A stretch of DNA of 64,000 nt, taken from positions 372,001 to 436,000 of the forward strand of contig OZ242261.1 in assembly GCA_965207045.1 (NCBI GenBank). The letters run 5' to 3'. This DNA is from G965207045 sp965207045. GTDB taxonomy: Bacteria > Pseudomonadota > Alphaproteobacteria > Rickettsiales > Anaplasmataceae. A program made the position numbers and the translations under genes. Below the pieces are notes generated by a model. That model had not been told where the DNA came from. It saw nothing but the letters and a program-made list of their open reading frames with translations, and did not search any database. Shown here piece by piece: positions 9,613 through 18,548 of this stretch (positions are counted from its first letter, which is position 1; each line of letters begins with the position of its first letter).

Positions 9613-9682
9613 TTTCTTTCCTTTCTTCTTAATAAATTCTTTTTTAGTTGCTCAGTAACTTTTTTCTTATTTATCATAGAAA

Positions 9683-9758
9683 TGGTGGGTGATGAGGGGC
9701 TCGAACCCCCGACCTCTTCGGTGTAAACGAAATGCTCTACCAGCTGAGCTAAACACCC
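9683..9758 (-). tRNA. tRNA-Val (TAC)
   Basis: The minus strand folds as a complete cloverleaf. The acceptor is GGGTGTT with ATCACCC (one U-U mismatch at 6-67), the D stem is GCTC/GAGC, the anticodon loop is TTTACAC with anticodon TAC, and the T loop is TTCGAGC. CCA is encoded (9683-9685). Confidence 0.95.
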
Positions 9759-9776
9759 TACTAAACTTACAGCAGG

Positions 9777-9805
9777 ATTATATTTTAAATATTTATTTCT
9801 GTAAA
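9777..9805 (-). promoter_or_regulatory. Promoter of tRNA-Val
   Basis: On the minus strand, TTTACA (9800-9805) and a perfect TATAAT (9777-9782) are separated by 17 bp. The -10 lies 18 nt upstream of the mature tRNA 5' end at 9758. Confidence 0.65.
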
Positions 9806-9989
9806 ATTATTTTATAAAGACATCTTTATGCTGAAAAATGAACAGAAGAAACGCATAATAAATAGATTAATGTTTTTAAAATCATAAAAATATATACAAA
9901 TCTTATTTATTTGCTTTAATTCTTTATATGTAATAATCGACATTTTAATCAATAAATTGTACTACAAATACTGCCATAACATATTTAGA

Positions 9990-12350
9990 AAAGTGTACAG
10001 GGAAAGCTGTGAAATCTATATTTATGGCAAGACTTGCAAGTAGTAATAAATTTGTTCATGCTGATGTGAAGAAGTTGCTGAAAGATTAATTGCTTCGGCT
10101 CTGTCAACTAGTCTTATCATTTACGCAAGTCGCAAGAAGCTTATTGAAAGTAACCGATTTTCATACGAAACTATTAGAGCATAATATGGAGTTATCAGTT
10201 CAATCTAACAGTATGGTACTATGTCAAATAGCGAAAGAGAAGCTTTGAATATCGAATTTCTTAGTGGAACTACCCAACTATATACTAATAATTTTGAATA
10301 CAACAGTATTATAACTCTAAACGGTAACTATTCTGCTTCTAGCAACATTAGGTAAACATCAAGGTCAAGATATTGTGTACAATAATGTATAGTATTATTG
10401 ATATTAATCAAATATTTACAAAAGTAAGTTTTGGAAAAATAATATTTTTGTCACCGCCTCAGCAGCTGAAGCAGAAGAAAATATGTGTAAGTCAAGTAGG
10501 ATAGAGTAACATGTGATTTGACTGGTATAATGGAGACGTATTGATTATAAATAAGATTAACTGCTTGAGTTAGATTTAGCCAAACCATCACAGATTAGAC
10601 GGCAGAGTTTGGTTTTGCTGATTTTAGTACTCTTGCTAACTTACTTAACATATCAAATTTTAATGAAACAACAGAAGCTTCTTATAATATTAATGGTAAT
10701 ATTAGAAGTAAAATACAATCAAGTGGGTTTTCAAGATAATAACTTCTTAATACATATTAGAATTGCTGCTAATGCAATTAACCAAAAATTCGATCTAGAT
10801 TGTGGTAGAGACTTGAGAGAACATTCAAGCATTTGTAATGCGATTTGATAATAGTACTAATTATGCTAGTGGTAATATTATTAATTTAAATTGTGCAGAA
10901 TTTAGGTTTTTTTAGACCCAGTAAATCCAATACTATTATGTACTGACGTTGTATTTGTTAGTACTATTGAAGCCAACAATGCAAAATTTGATTTACACTA
11001 TTAACACGGTCAATATAAATGCTTTGAGTTTCAACGTATATGTTAGTGTCAGGCTACACTGTTATAGATAGTGTTACTCTTGATAGTACTTCCAAAGTTT
11101 ACACAATTGAAGGTGTTGTAACTAGAATTGATCTTGCTTCTAGCGAAGAAGCATTGGATGGAACAGAAATAAGAAAGAAATGATGAACTTACCTTTTTTT
11201 ATATAGGCGGGTTTGAAGGCTTTGAAATAGTGTTTAAAAAAGAGAAGGATGAGGTACAGAATGCAATAAAGCCAATTTTCTATCCACTTTAAATCATGAA
11301 ATGTACAAAAGTAAACATATTACCTTTGTAGGTAATGAGTAATAGTATAATAGTAATACAAATTAACAATCATTTCTACTAGTCACGATAACTTTCATAA
11401 TTAAAAACAGTATATTAATTGTTGAGCTTGTTTCATGTAATACAACCGCATAAAATTCTTCATACACATGGTCTGGTTAAGTGCTGAATATTTCATTAAA
11501 CACTTTTTATGTTTTGAAGATAAAGTATTGCAATATATATATTTGAGAAATAAGAATGACAGAAGAGTTCATCGATATATCTTTGACTTATCTAAACTAA
11601 AGTGCATAATAGCTATGACTATCAGCCTGAACATATTCCAAATGAATATGTGAGTTAAATAGTTGACACATTTGGGAAGTTGATCACTTTGCGCCTCATT
11701 TTAGGATAAATAAAACAACTTGTAATACTGGTAGGTATTTTCGGGAGTATAAGATTATAAACTGTATTCAAAAGATGCTTTGGTCAGATTTTAATACTAT
11801 ATTATCTAGTTCATATAATATCTCAGGAAACAAATGACCTTGACTAATATAGATAGTGTTATGTCATTAAGTAGATCTGTAATTTTTTCAATTTGTGGGT
11901 ATACTCTAACACCAGTATTTACAGACTTAATGATTAACTTAATAGTAGATTAAACAACTTTCAGAAATGAAGCTACTAAAACTGGATTAATATGTATGAC
12001 TCAAAGAAGTTACCAAATTTGAATGGAGTATAACTGAAAAAATTTTCTGATCATTCAGAGGCTCAAGCAAATGCTCGTAGTAGTACAAGAAATGCATTAT
12101 TACTTTTTATGATCAATAAAAAAGGTTAGATATGCAAACTCTGAAGGATTAAAAGAAAAGGTTTGATATTATAGGATTTAGTTGGCGATTTTAAAATGGA
12201 TCATTCGTTGAGGGCTCTTTAGTTTACGCAGTAGTAAATACTCCGTTAGGCGATGACAACTAAGATAACTTAACTATCCAAGGTGTAGGGCCATTTGTTA
12301 CTGTAGTTTTAGTACTAATGCTACTATTGTCACATAAAATTGCATAATTT
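9990..12350 (+). pseudogene. Decayed coding region (one or more dead genes)
   Basis: About 2.4 kb without an intact gene, but short plus-strand segments read as protein before stops or frame changes. Examples are MARLASSNKFVHADVKKLLK (from 10024), FGFADFSTLANLLNISNFNE (about 10610), VVTRIDLASSEEALDGT (about 11115) and SLSRSVIFSICGYTLTPVF (about 11865). An N-Y-x-S-like motif ending in N-I occurs three times (GNYSASSNI, ASYNINGNI, NYASGNII), suggesting a repeat-containing ancestor. I do not recognise the family. It lies between tRNA-Val and ubiG. Confidence 0.6.
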
Positions 12351-12383
12351 ATCTGATTAATACAAAACATATTACTCAAATAT

Positions 12384-13079
12384 TCACTGCTTTTGAGCAG
12401 CCAATATGTAATTTACAGAAACATTATCAGATAGCTCCCAATCTCCATGCAAAATGCTATATTTCATACCTTTAATTTCCTTTACTTTTATATTATTATG
12501 AAATAAATAATTCCTCATTTCACTTGGTTTAATAAACTTTCTCCATTCGTGAGTTCTGCGTGGCAGCCAACGTAATATGTATTCTGCAATTATTATAGCT
12601 TGTAAATATGATGTTGTTGTACGGTTTATCGTAGACAAAAATATTATCCCTTCTTTTTTTAACAAAGAGGAACACGTAGCAATAAAAGAGTCAATGTCAG
12701 CAACATGCTCAACTACTTCCGTACATAAAACTACATCAAATGTTTCTCCATTTTTTACAAAATCTTCAGCATTAATGCATTTATAGCAAATATTTAGATT
12801 TTTTTTATGTAATTGTGCAATCTTTATATTCTCTTCTGATGGATCAATACCAGTTACTTGATAACCTTTCTTTGCCATAGATTCTGATAATATTCCACCA
12901 CCACAACCGATATCTAATATTTTTTTTACTTCTTGGTTATATAAATATTGTGAAATGTACTCTACTCTAAGATAATTAATCTCGTGTAAAAGCCTGAATT
13001 TACCATTTTTGTCCCACCATTCATCTGCTATTTTTGAAAATTTTGTAATTTCTTTTTGGTCAAGTGAATTTTGTTTCAT
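12384..13079 (-). CDS. ubiG: Ubiquinone biosynthesis O-methyltransferase
   Basis: A SAM-dependent methyltransferase for both O-methylations in ubiquinone synthesis. The UbiG signature FSKIADEWWDKNGKFRLLHE, motif I ILDIGCGGGILSE, the acidic GIDPSEENI and the C-terminal RRTHEWRKFIKPSEM block are present. The frame is open to 13133, but that extension is hydrophobic and unlike the family. ATG 13079 (232 residues) or ATG 13091 fits the usual N-terminus. The upstream side ends about 100 nt from the junction of the carA-folB duplication. Confidence 0.92.
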   Translation of the reverse strand: MKQNSLDQKEITKFSKIADEWWDKNGKFRLLHEINYLRVEYISQYLYNQEVKKILDIGCGGGILSESMAKKGYQVTGIDPSEENIKIAQLHKKNLNICYKCINAEDFVKNGETFDVVLCTEVVEHVADIDSFIATCSSLLKKEGIIFLSTINRTTTSYLQAIIIAEYILRWLPRRTHEWRKFIKPSEMRNYLFHNNIKVKEIKGMKYSILHGDWELSDNVSVNYILAAQKQ

Positions 13080-13182
13080 ATGTTCAAACATAGTTAACAA
13101 CACCGTAATAAATATAGGACAAAGATGAATCAAATACCAGATGTATATTTTTATAAAAGTATTTACTTTTTATAGGGATATT

Positions 13183-13402
13183 AATTGAAATATCAAGCCA
13201 AAACCATGGTTTTGTCATTGATGAGAGAAGCATTCCAGAATCAGTTGAAGTAACCCATAAATCATTATTTGATGGAGGTGTTGAGTGCATAAAGGTTATT
13301 GAAAAAAATATACTATCTGTTCAGTATCACCCAGAAGGTTGTCCTGGTCCTCGTGATTCTATTAGTATTTTTAAAAGTTTTGTGGATGAAATTATTGATT
13401 AA
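13183..13402 (+). pseudogene. 3' fragment of carA (duplicated)
   Basis: Identical to the last 220 bases of the intact carA (17936-18155), including the stop codon, but lacking the rest of the gene. It was carried along by the duplication and cannot encode a working carbamoyl-phosphate synthase subunit. The 5' junction lies in non-coding DNA upstream of ubiG. Confidence 0.93.
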
Positions 13403-13694
13403 TAGCTTGCATGTAAAAGCAAAAATAGGTAAATATCTTTGGGAAAAAGTGATACTGCAAACAGTTATAGTAGATGTTGAGATGCTTGTGTGCAATGTAG
13501 TAGATTATAATACAGTTGTACTTTACATAAAAGAGTTAGTGAAAATAGAACATAGAGAATTTATTGAAGATCTAGCAAAATATGTTCATAATCAATTAAA
13601 ACATAGTTTCTTTCCTGAGAAGCTAAAATTAAGAATCAGTAAGCCGAATTGCATAGCAAATGCAGATAGCGCTGCGATTGTAATTGAAGATTAA
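13386..13694 (+). CDS. folB: Dihydroneopterin aldolase-like protein, copy 1
   Basis: 102 residues, identical to the copy at 18139. FolB-family features: IGKYLWEK (catalytic Glu region, compare IGVYDWE in E. coli), VDYNTV with the conserved Tyr, FIEDLAKYVHNQL, and the C-terminal RISKPNCIANADS with the conserved Lys. The loop after the second strand is shorter than usual. An upstream in-frame start exists (13299), but that part is merely the overlapping carA sequence read in another frame. ATG 13386 overlaps the carA stop region by 17 nt. Confidence 0.78.
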   Translation: MKLLINSLHVKAKIGKYLWEKVILQTVIVDVEMLVCNVVDYNTVVLYIKELVKIEHREFIEDLAKYVHNQLKHSFFPEKLKLRISKPNCIANADSAAIVIED

Positions 13695-13733
13695 ATCTTA
13701 TGCGGAGGGAATAAATAATATTCGTATTAATAT

Positions 13734-13762
13734 TTGATATTGACTCGTAATAAAAATATTCT
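13734..13762 (+). promoter_or_regulatory. Promoter for ankyrin gene B
   Basis: TTGATA (13734-13739), a 17-bp spacer and TATTCT (13757-13762) lie 33 nt before ATG 13796. The same promoter is present upstream of ankyrin gene C because it is inside the duplicated segment. Confidence 0.55.
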
Positions 13763-13795
13763 ACTCTTTATATATAGTTGTGTATTGAGGTAATA

Positions 13796-16700
13796 ATGGA
13801 TGGATCGGAAACAGAAGATCGTAATCTTCAATCGTTGATTTATGCAGTTTCAAAAAATGATATTGATACGGTCAAAGCCATGCTTGGTAAAGGAGCTGAC
13901 GTTAATATGCAGAACGAAGCAGGTTGGACAGCATTGATGTGTGCAGCTGAGAATGGATATGCAAAATCAGTTGAACTCCTAATCGCAGCAGGGGCTGAAG
14001 TTAATGTGCAAAACAAAGGAGGTTGGACAGCATTGCTTTATGCAGCTAAGAATGGATATGCAGAAGTATTTGAAATGCTAGTCAAAGAGGGGGCTGAAGT
14101 TAATGTGCAGGAAACAGAAGAAGGTATGACAGTATTGATGTATGTAGCTAAGAATGGAGATGCAAAATCAGTTGAACTGCTAATCGCAGCTGGAGCTGAC
14201 GTAAATGCGCGAGACGAATATGGTATGACAGTATTGATATATGCAGCTAAGAATGGAGATGCAAAATCAGTTGAATTACTAATTAAAGCGGAAGCTGACG
14301 TAAATGCGCGAAGCGGATATGGTATGACAGCATTGATGTATGCAGCTAAGAATGGAGATGCAAAATCAGTTGAATTGCTAATTAAAGCGGAAGCTGACGT
14401 AAATGCGCGAAGCGGATATGGTATAACAGCATTGATGTATGCAGCTAAGAATGGATATGCAAAATCAGTTGAATTACTAATCGCAGCTGGAGCTGATGCT
14501 AATATACAGAACACAGGAGGTGAGACAGCATTGATGTATGCAACTAAGTCAGGTATGACAGCATTGCTTTATGCAGCTAAGAATGGAGATGCAAAATCAG
14601 TTGAATTACTAATTAAAGCGGGAGCTGACGTAAATGCGCGAAGCGGATATGGTATAACAGCATTGATGTATGCAGCTAAGAATGGAGATGCAAAATCAGT
14701 TGAATTCCTAATCAAAGCGGGAGCTGACGTAAATGCGCGAAACGAATATGATGGTAGGACAGCATTTATGTATGCAACTAAGTCAGGTATGACAGCATTG
14801 CTTTATGCAGCTAAGAATGGAGATGCAAAAGTAGTTGAACTCCTAATCGCAGCGGGAGCTGATGTTAATATGCAGGACATAGAAAAAGGTTGGACAGCAT
14901 TTATGTATGCAGCTAGTCATGGACATAAAGACATAGTTGAAGCTCTAATCGAAGCTGAAGCTGATGTTAATATTCAGGACACAGAAAAAGGTTGGACAGT
15001 ATTGATGTATGCAGCTGAGAATGGAGATGCAAAAGTGGTTGAACTCCTAATCGCTAAGGCTAAATTAAATGCGCTAAGCAAATGTGGTGGTGAGAAAGCA
15101 TTGAGGATTGCAGTTAGGTATAGCAATGCAAAAGTGGTTGAACTCCTAATCAAAGCGGGAGCTGACGTAAATGCGCGAAGCCGATATGGTGGGACAGCAT
15201 TGATGTGTGCAAATACGGTTAAGAATGCAAACATAGTTGAATTACTAATCGAGGCGGGAGCTGGTGTAAATGCGCGAAGCGGATGTGGTATGACAGTATT
15301 GATGCATGCAGTTGGAAATAGATGTGCAAACGTAGTTGAACTCCTAATCAAAGCGGGAGCTGAAGTTAATGTGCAACAAAACGAAGTAGGTATGACAGCA
15401 TTGATGTATGCAGCTAAGCATGGATATAAAAAAGAAGTGGAAACCCTAATCAAAGCGGGAGCTGATGTTAATATGCAGGAAACAGAAAGAGGTTGGACAG
15501 CATTGATGTATGCAGTTATGTATGGCAATGCAGAAGCAGTTGAACTGCTAATCGCAGCGAGAGCTGATGTTAATATGCAGAACATAAAAGATTGGACAGC
15601 ATTGATGTATGCAGCTAATAATAAGAATGGAGATGCAAAATCAGTTGAACTGCTAATTGCAGCGGGAGCTGATGTTAATATGCAGAACATAGAAGATTGG
15701 ACAGCATTGATGTATGCAGCTAAGAATAAGAATGGGGATGCAAAATCAGTTGAACTGCTAATCGAAGCGGGAGCTGAAGTTAATGTGCAAAACAAAGGAG
15801 GTTGGACAGCATTGCTTTATGCAGCTAAGAATGGATATGCAGAAGTATTTGAAATGCTAGTCAAAGAGGGGGCTGAAGTTAATGTGCAGGAAACGGAAGA
15901 AGGTATGACAGCATTGCTTTATGCAGCTAAGAATGGATATGCAGAAGTATTTGAAATGCTAATCAAAGAGGGGGCTGAAGTTAATGTGCAAAACAAAGGA
16001 GGTTGGACAGCATTGCTTTATGCAGCTAAGAATGGATATGCAGAAGTATTTGAAATGCTAGTCAAAGAGGGGGCTGAAGTTAATGTGCAGGAAACAGAAG
16101 AAGGTATGACAGCATTGCTTTATGCAGCTAAGAATGGAGATGTAAAATCAGTTGAAATGCTAATCAAAGAGGGAGCTGACGTAAATGTGCAGAGCAAATA
16201 TGGTACAGCATTGATGATTGCAGCTAGGCATTGCAATGCAACAGTTGAAATTCTGATCAAAGCTGGAGCTGATGTAAATATGCCAAGAGAAAATTTTAAT
16301 GAGACAGCATTGATGCATGCAGTTGCGCATGGAAATGAAAACGCAGTTAGAGTCCTAATTGAAGCTGGTGCTGACGTTAATATACAGAGCAAAGAAAAAG
16401 GTATGACAGCATTGATGTATGCAGCTAAGAATGGAAATGAAAATGCAGTTAAAATCCTAATCGAAGCGGGAGCTGATGTTAATATGCAGGAAACAGAAGG
16501 TATGACAGCATTGATGTTATTAGCGGATGAAGTTTGGAAACGTCGCTTAATCTTAAACATAGTAGATGTAAATGATATCTTACTTAAAGTAGATAAAGCG
16601 CATGTATTTAAGAGTTCGTCTGCTAGAAGAAGAAGTTACAGATACGAAGAAGTTAATCAAAATAGCAAAGAAATAGCATTGTTACTATTAGTAGCAGGAA

Positions 16701-16993
16701 GTAAATTGCTAGACCTAGGGGAATTAATCGAAAAGATTGAAGGCAGTGAAGAAAGAGAAATACAGCTTAAGTCAATTTGTCGTGAAATTATTAGAAATAG
16801 CTTATCGAATAATAATCAGGATATAAACTTATTTAATTCTATTCCTAAATTACCTATTCCAAGATTGTTAATGAAATACTTGCTGTACAATCAAGAACTT
16901 AAGCTTAAGCCTAGTACAAATCTAGAATCAGCAGATGTTCCTACTAAAGGAGAAGTAGTAGAGGAAGCAGGACCTTCTGCACATTTTCTATGA
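13796..16993 (+). CDS. Giant ankyrin-repeat protein B with SOCS-box-like C-terminus
   Basis: 1065 residues, nearly all of it about 30 ankyrin repeats that are very alike at DNA level. There is no signal peptide or membrane span. ATG 13796 is chosen over TTG 13778 because TTGAGG ends 5 nt before it. A 67-residue double repeat (GGWTALLYAAKNGYAEVFEM...VNVQETEEGMT) occurs near the N-terminus and twice in tandem around 15790-16110. Residues 991-1031 carry the C-terminal module: LKSICREIIR (L-x-x-x-C-x-x-x-I BC-box pattern) and PKLPIPRLLMKYLLY (Cul5-box pattern). The first 145 codons are identical to protein C. It is a likely host-directed protein; the binding target is unknown. Confidence 0.92.
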   Translation: MDGSETEDRNLQSLIYAVSKNDIDTVKAMLGKGADVNMQNEAGWTALMCAAENGYAKSVELLIAAGAEVNVQNKGGWTALLYAAKNGYAEVFEMLVKEGAEVNVQETEEGMTVLMYVAKNGDAKSVELLIAAGADVNARDEYGMTVLIYAAKNGDAKSVELLIKAEADVNARSGYGMTALMYAAKNGDAKSVELLIKAEADVNARSGYGITALMYAAKNGYAKSVELLIAAGADANIQNTGGETALMYATKSGMTALLYAAKNGDAKSVELLIKAGADVNARSGYGITALMYAAKNGDAKSVEFLIKAGADVNARNEYDGRTAFMYATKSGMTALLYAAKNGDAKVVELLIAAGADVNMQDIEKGWTAFMYAASHGHKDIVEALIEAEADVNIQDTEKGWTVLMYAAENGDAKVVELLIAKAKLNALSKCGGEKALRIAVRYSNAKVVELLIKAGADVNARSRYGGTALMCANTVKNANIVELLIEAGAGVNARSGCGMTVLMHAVGNRCANVVELLIKAGAEVNVQQNEVGMTALMYAAKHGYKKEVETLIKAGADVNMQETERGWTALMYAVMYGNAEAVELLIAARADVNMQNIKDWTALMYAANNKNGDAKSVELLIAAGADVNMQNIEDWTALMYAAKNKNGDAKSVELLIEAGAEVNVQNKGGWTALLYAAKNGYAEVFEMLVKEGAEVNVQETEEGMTALLYAAKNGYAEVFEMLIKEGAEVNVQNKGGWTALLYAAKNGYAEVFEMLVKEGAEVNVQETEEGMTALLYAAKNGDVKSVEMLIKEGADVNVQSKYGTALMIAARHCNATVEILIKAGADVNMPRENFNETALMHAVAHGNENAVRVLIEAGADVNIQSKEKGMTALMYAAKNGNENAVKILIEAGADVNMQETEGMTALMLLADEVWKRRLILNIVDVNDILLKVDKAHVFKSSSARRRSYRYEEVNQNSKEIALLLLVAGSKLLDLGELIEKIEGSEEREIQLKSICREIIRNSLSNNNQDINLFNSIPKLPIPRLLMKYLLYNQELKLKPSTNLESADVPTKGEVVEEAGPSAHFL
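15781..16182 (+). repeat. Tandem 201-bp repeat inside ankyrin gene B
   Basis: Two successive blocks with a 201-base period begin near 15781 and 15982, each encoding two ankyrin units (GGWTALLYAA and EEGMTALLYAA types). A third close copy lies at about 14000-14130 near the 5' end. Near-identity points to recent unequal exchange. Confidence 0.8.
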
Positions 16994-17066
16994 TGAGAGT
17001 ATCTTATTTATCAGAAAATGTGAAATCTTTATTGCAGCATTTACTAAACTTGATACACTTAGTTTA

Positions 17067-18155
17067 ATGCATAAAACTATACTTTATTTGGAAGATGGAA
17101 AGATTTTTGAAGGTAAATCAATTGGAGCATGTGGAATTACTGTAGGTGAAGTGTGTTTTACTACAAGTTTTACAGGTTACCAGCATACTATTACTGATCC
17201 TTCATTTGCAGAACAAATAATAACCTTTACTTTTCCACATATAGGTAATGTAGGTGTTAATGATTATGATAATGAAAGAGGTGAGATATTTGCAAAAGGT
17301 ATAATAATTCGCGAATCTCCTTCTCAGTTTCCATCTCATAGTAGCAGCAAATTGAGCTTGCAAAGTTGGTTAGAAAAGAATAAGATTATTGGAATATGCA
17401 ACATAGATACAAGGGAATTAACAAAATATCTAAGTGAAAATGGCCCTATGAAGGGTGTGATATATTCTCAAGGTAAGATAGATTATAGTTACATCAAGCA
17501 GAAAATTAAATCATTTTTGACGATCAAAAGAAATGAATTAAGTCAAAAAGTAACTGGACGTAATATTCTTACGAAGAATATACAAAAAGAAAATGCCAAA
17601 AAAATTGTTATAGTGGATTTTGGCATAAAGGCAGGTATTACTGAGCAATTTGATAATTTTGACATTACAGTTATTCCAGCTACTGAAAATTTTGCTATGC
17701 ATGCAATCTCAATGCAACCGGCTGGAATTGTTTTATCGAATGGCCCTGGTGATCCTGCAGCAACCGCTGAGTATGCTGTACCTGAAATAAAAAAAATATT
17801 GAATACTGACATTTCAATTCTTGCTATATGTTTAGGCCACCAACTTATTGCTATAGCGTTAGGTTGCAAAACTATCAAAATGAAAAATGGTCATAGAGGT
17901 TCTAATCATCCTGTCATTAATTTAAAAACAAAAAAAATTGAAATATCAAGCCAAAACCATGGTTTTGTCATTGATGAGAGAAGCATTCCAGAATCAGTTG
18001 AAGTAACCCATAAATCATTATTTGATGGAGGTGTTGAGTGCATAAAGGTTATTGAAAAAAATATACTATCTGTTCAGTATCACCCAGAAGGTTGTCCTGG
18101 TCCTCGTGATTCTATTAGTATTTTTAAAAGTTTTGTGGATGAAATTATTGATTAA
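17067..18155 (+). CDS. carA: Carbamoyl-phosphate synthase small (glutaminase) subunit
   Basis: Supplies ammonia from glutamine for carbamoyl phosphate in pyrimidine synthesis. 362 residues. The N-terminal CPSase_sm domain (LYLEDGKIFEGKS, FTTSFTGYQ) precedes a class I amidotransferase domain. That domain has LSNGPGDPA, the nucleophile elbow AICLGHQL and the late His-x-Glu in YHPEG. It is intact. Its last 220 bases are duplicated at 13183, and folB begins inside its 3' end. Confidence 0.96.
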   Translation: MHKTILYLEDGKIFEGKSIGACGITVGEVCFTTSFTGYQHTITDPSFAEQIITFTFPHIGNVGVNDYDNERGEIFAKGIIIRESPSQFPSHSSSKLSLQSWLEKNKIIGICNIDTRELTKYLSENGPMKGVIYSQGKIDYSYIKQKIKSFLTIKRNELSQKVTGRNILTKNIQKENAKKIVIVDFGIKAGITEQFDNFDITVIPATENFAMHAISMQPAGIVLSNGPGDPAATAEYAVPEIKKILNTDISILAICLGHQLIAIALGCKTIKMKNGHRGSNHPVINLKTKKIEISSQNHGFVIDERSIPESVEVTHKSLFDGGVECIKVIEKNILSVQYHPEGCPGPRDSISIFKSFVDEIID

Positions 18156-18447
18156 TAGCTTGCATGTAAAAGCAAAAATAGGTAAATATCTTTGGGAAAA
18201 AGTGATACTGCAAACAGTTATAGTAGATGTTGAGATGCTTGTGTGCAATGTAGTAGATTATAATACAGTTGTACTTTACATAAAAGAGTTAGTGAAAATA
18301 GAACATAGAGAATTTATTGAAGATCTAGCAAAATATGTTCATAATCAATTAAAACATAGTTTCTTTCCTGAGAAGCTAAAATTAAGAATCAGTAAGCCGA
18401 ATTGCATAGCAAATGCAGATAGCGCTGCGATTGTAATTGAAGATTAA
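18139..18447 (+). CDS. folB: Dihydroneopterin aldolase-like protein, copy 2
   Basis: Same 102-residue protein as copy 1, with no base difference. FolB converts 7,8-dihydroneopterin to 6-hydroxymethyl-dihydropterin in folate synthesis. The putative active-site Glu (YLWEK), Tyr (VDYNT) and Lys (ISKPN) are present. The start overlaps the carA 3' end by 17 nt, so translation is probably coupled to carA here but not to an intact carA in copy 1. Confidence 0.78.
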   Translation: MKLLINSLHVKAKIGKYLWEKVILQTVIVDVEMLVCNVVDYNTVVLYIKELVKIEHREFIEDLAKYVHNQLKHSFFPEKLKLRISKPNCIANADSAAIVIED

Positions 18448-18486
18448 ATCTTATGCGGAGGGAATAAATAATATTCGTATTAATAT

Positions 18487-18515
18487 TTGATATTGACTCG
18501 TAATAAAAATATTCT
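18487..18515 (+). promoter_or_regulatory. Promoter for ankyrin gene C
   Basis: Identical to the promoter of ankyrin gene B: TTGATA, 17 bp, TATTCT, 33 nt before ATG 18549. It lies within the duplicated segment. Confidence 0.55.
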
Positions 18516-18548
18516 ACTCTTTATATATAGTTGTGTATTGAGGTAATA

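Larger units (their letters stand above)
13183..14231 (+). repeat. 1.05-kb perfect direct repeat, copy 1
   Basis: Matches 17936-18984 at a constant offset of 4753 bases. I found no mismatch reading through it, including the non-coding parts. It holds the last 219 bases of carA, all of folB, the ankyrin promoter and the first 145 codons of ankyrin gene B. Identity stops inside the sixth repeat unit at GMTV versus GMTA. Confidence 0.95.

Noticed and set aside
10609..10848. A 79-codon open frame in the decayed region as a real gene
   Set aside because: It is in a different frame from the better protein-like fragment (FADFSTLANLLN) covering the same DNA and has no ribosome site.
12577..12786. 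Plus-strand frame opposite ubiG
   Set aside because: A shadow of ubiG without recognisable protein features.
13299..13385. Longer folB start adding 29 hydrophobic residues
   Set aside because: That stretch is carA coding sequence in another frame. FolB homology begins at the ATG at 13386 (and 18139).
13778..16993. Ankyrin repeats read as a CRISPR-like or satellite array
   Set aside because: Units are about 99 bases, coding and in frame with an ankyrin consensus, with no spacers of uniform length.
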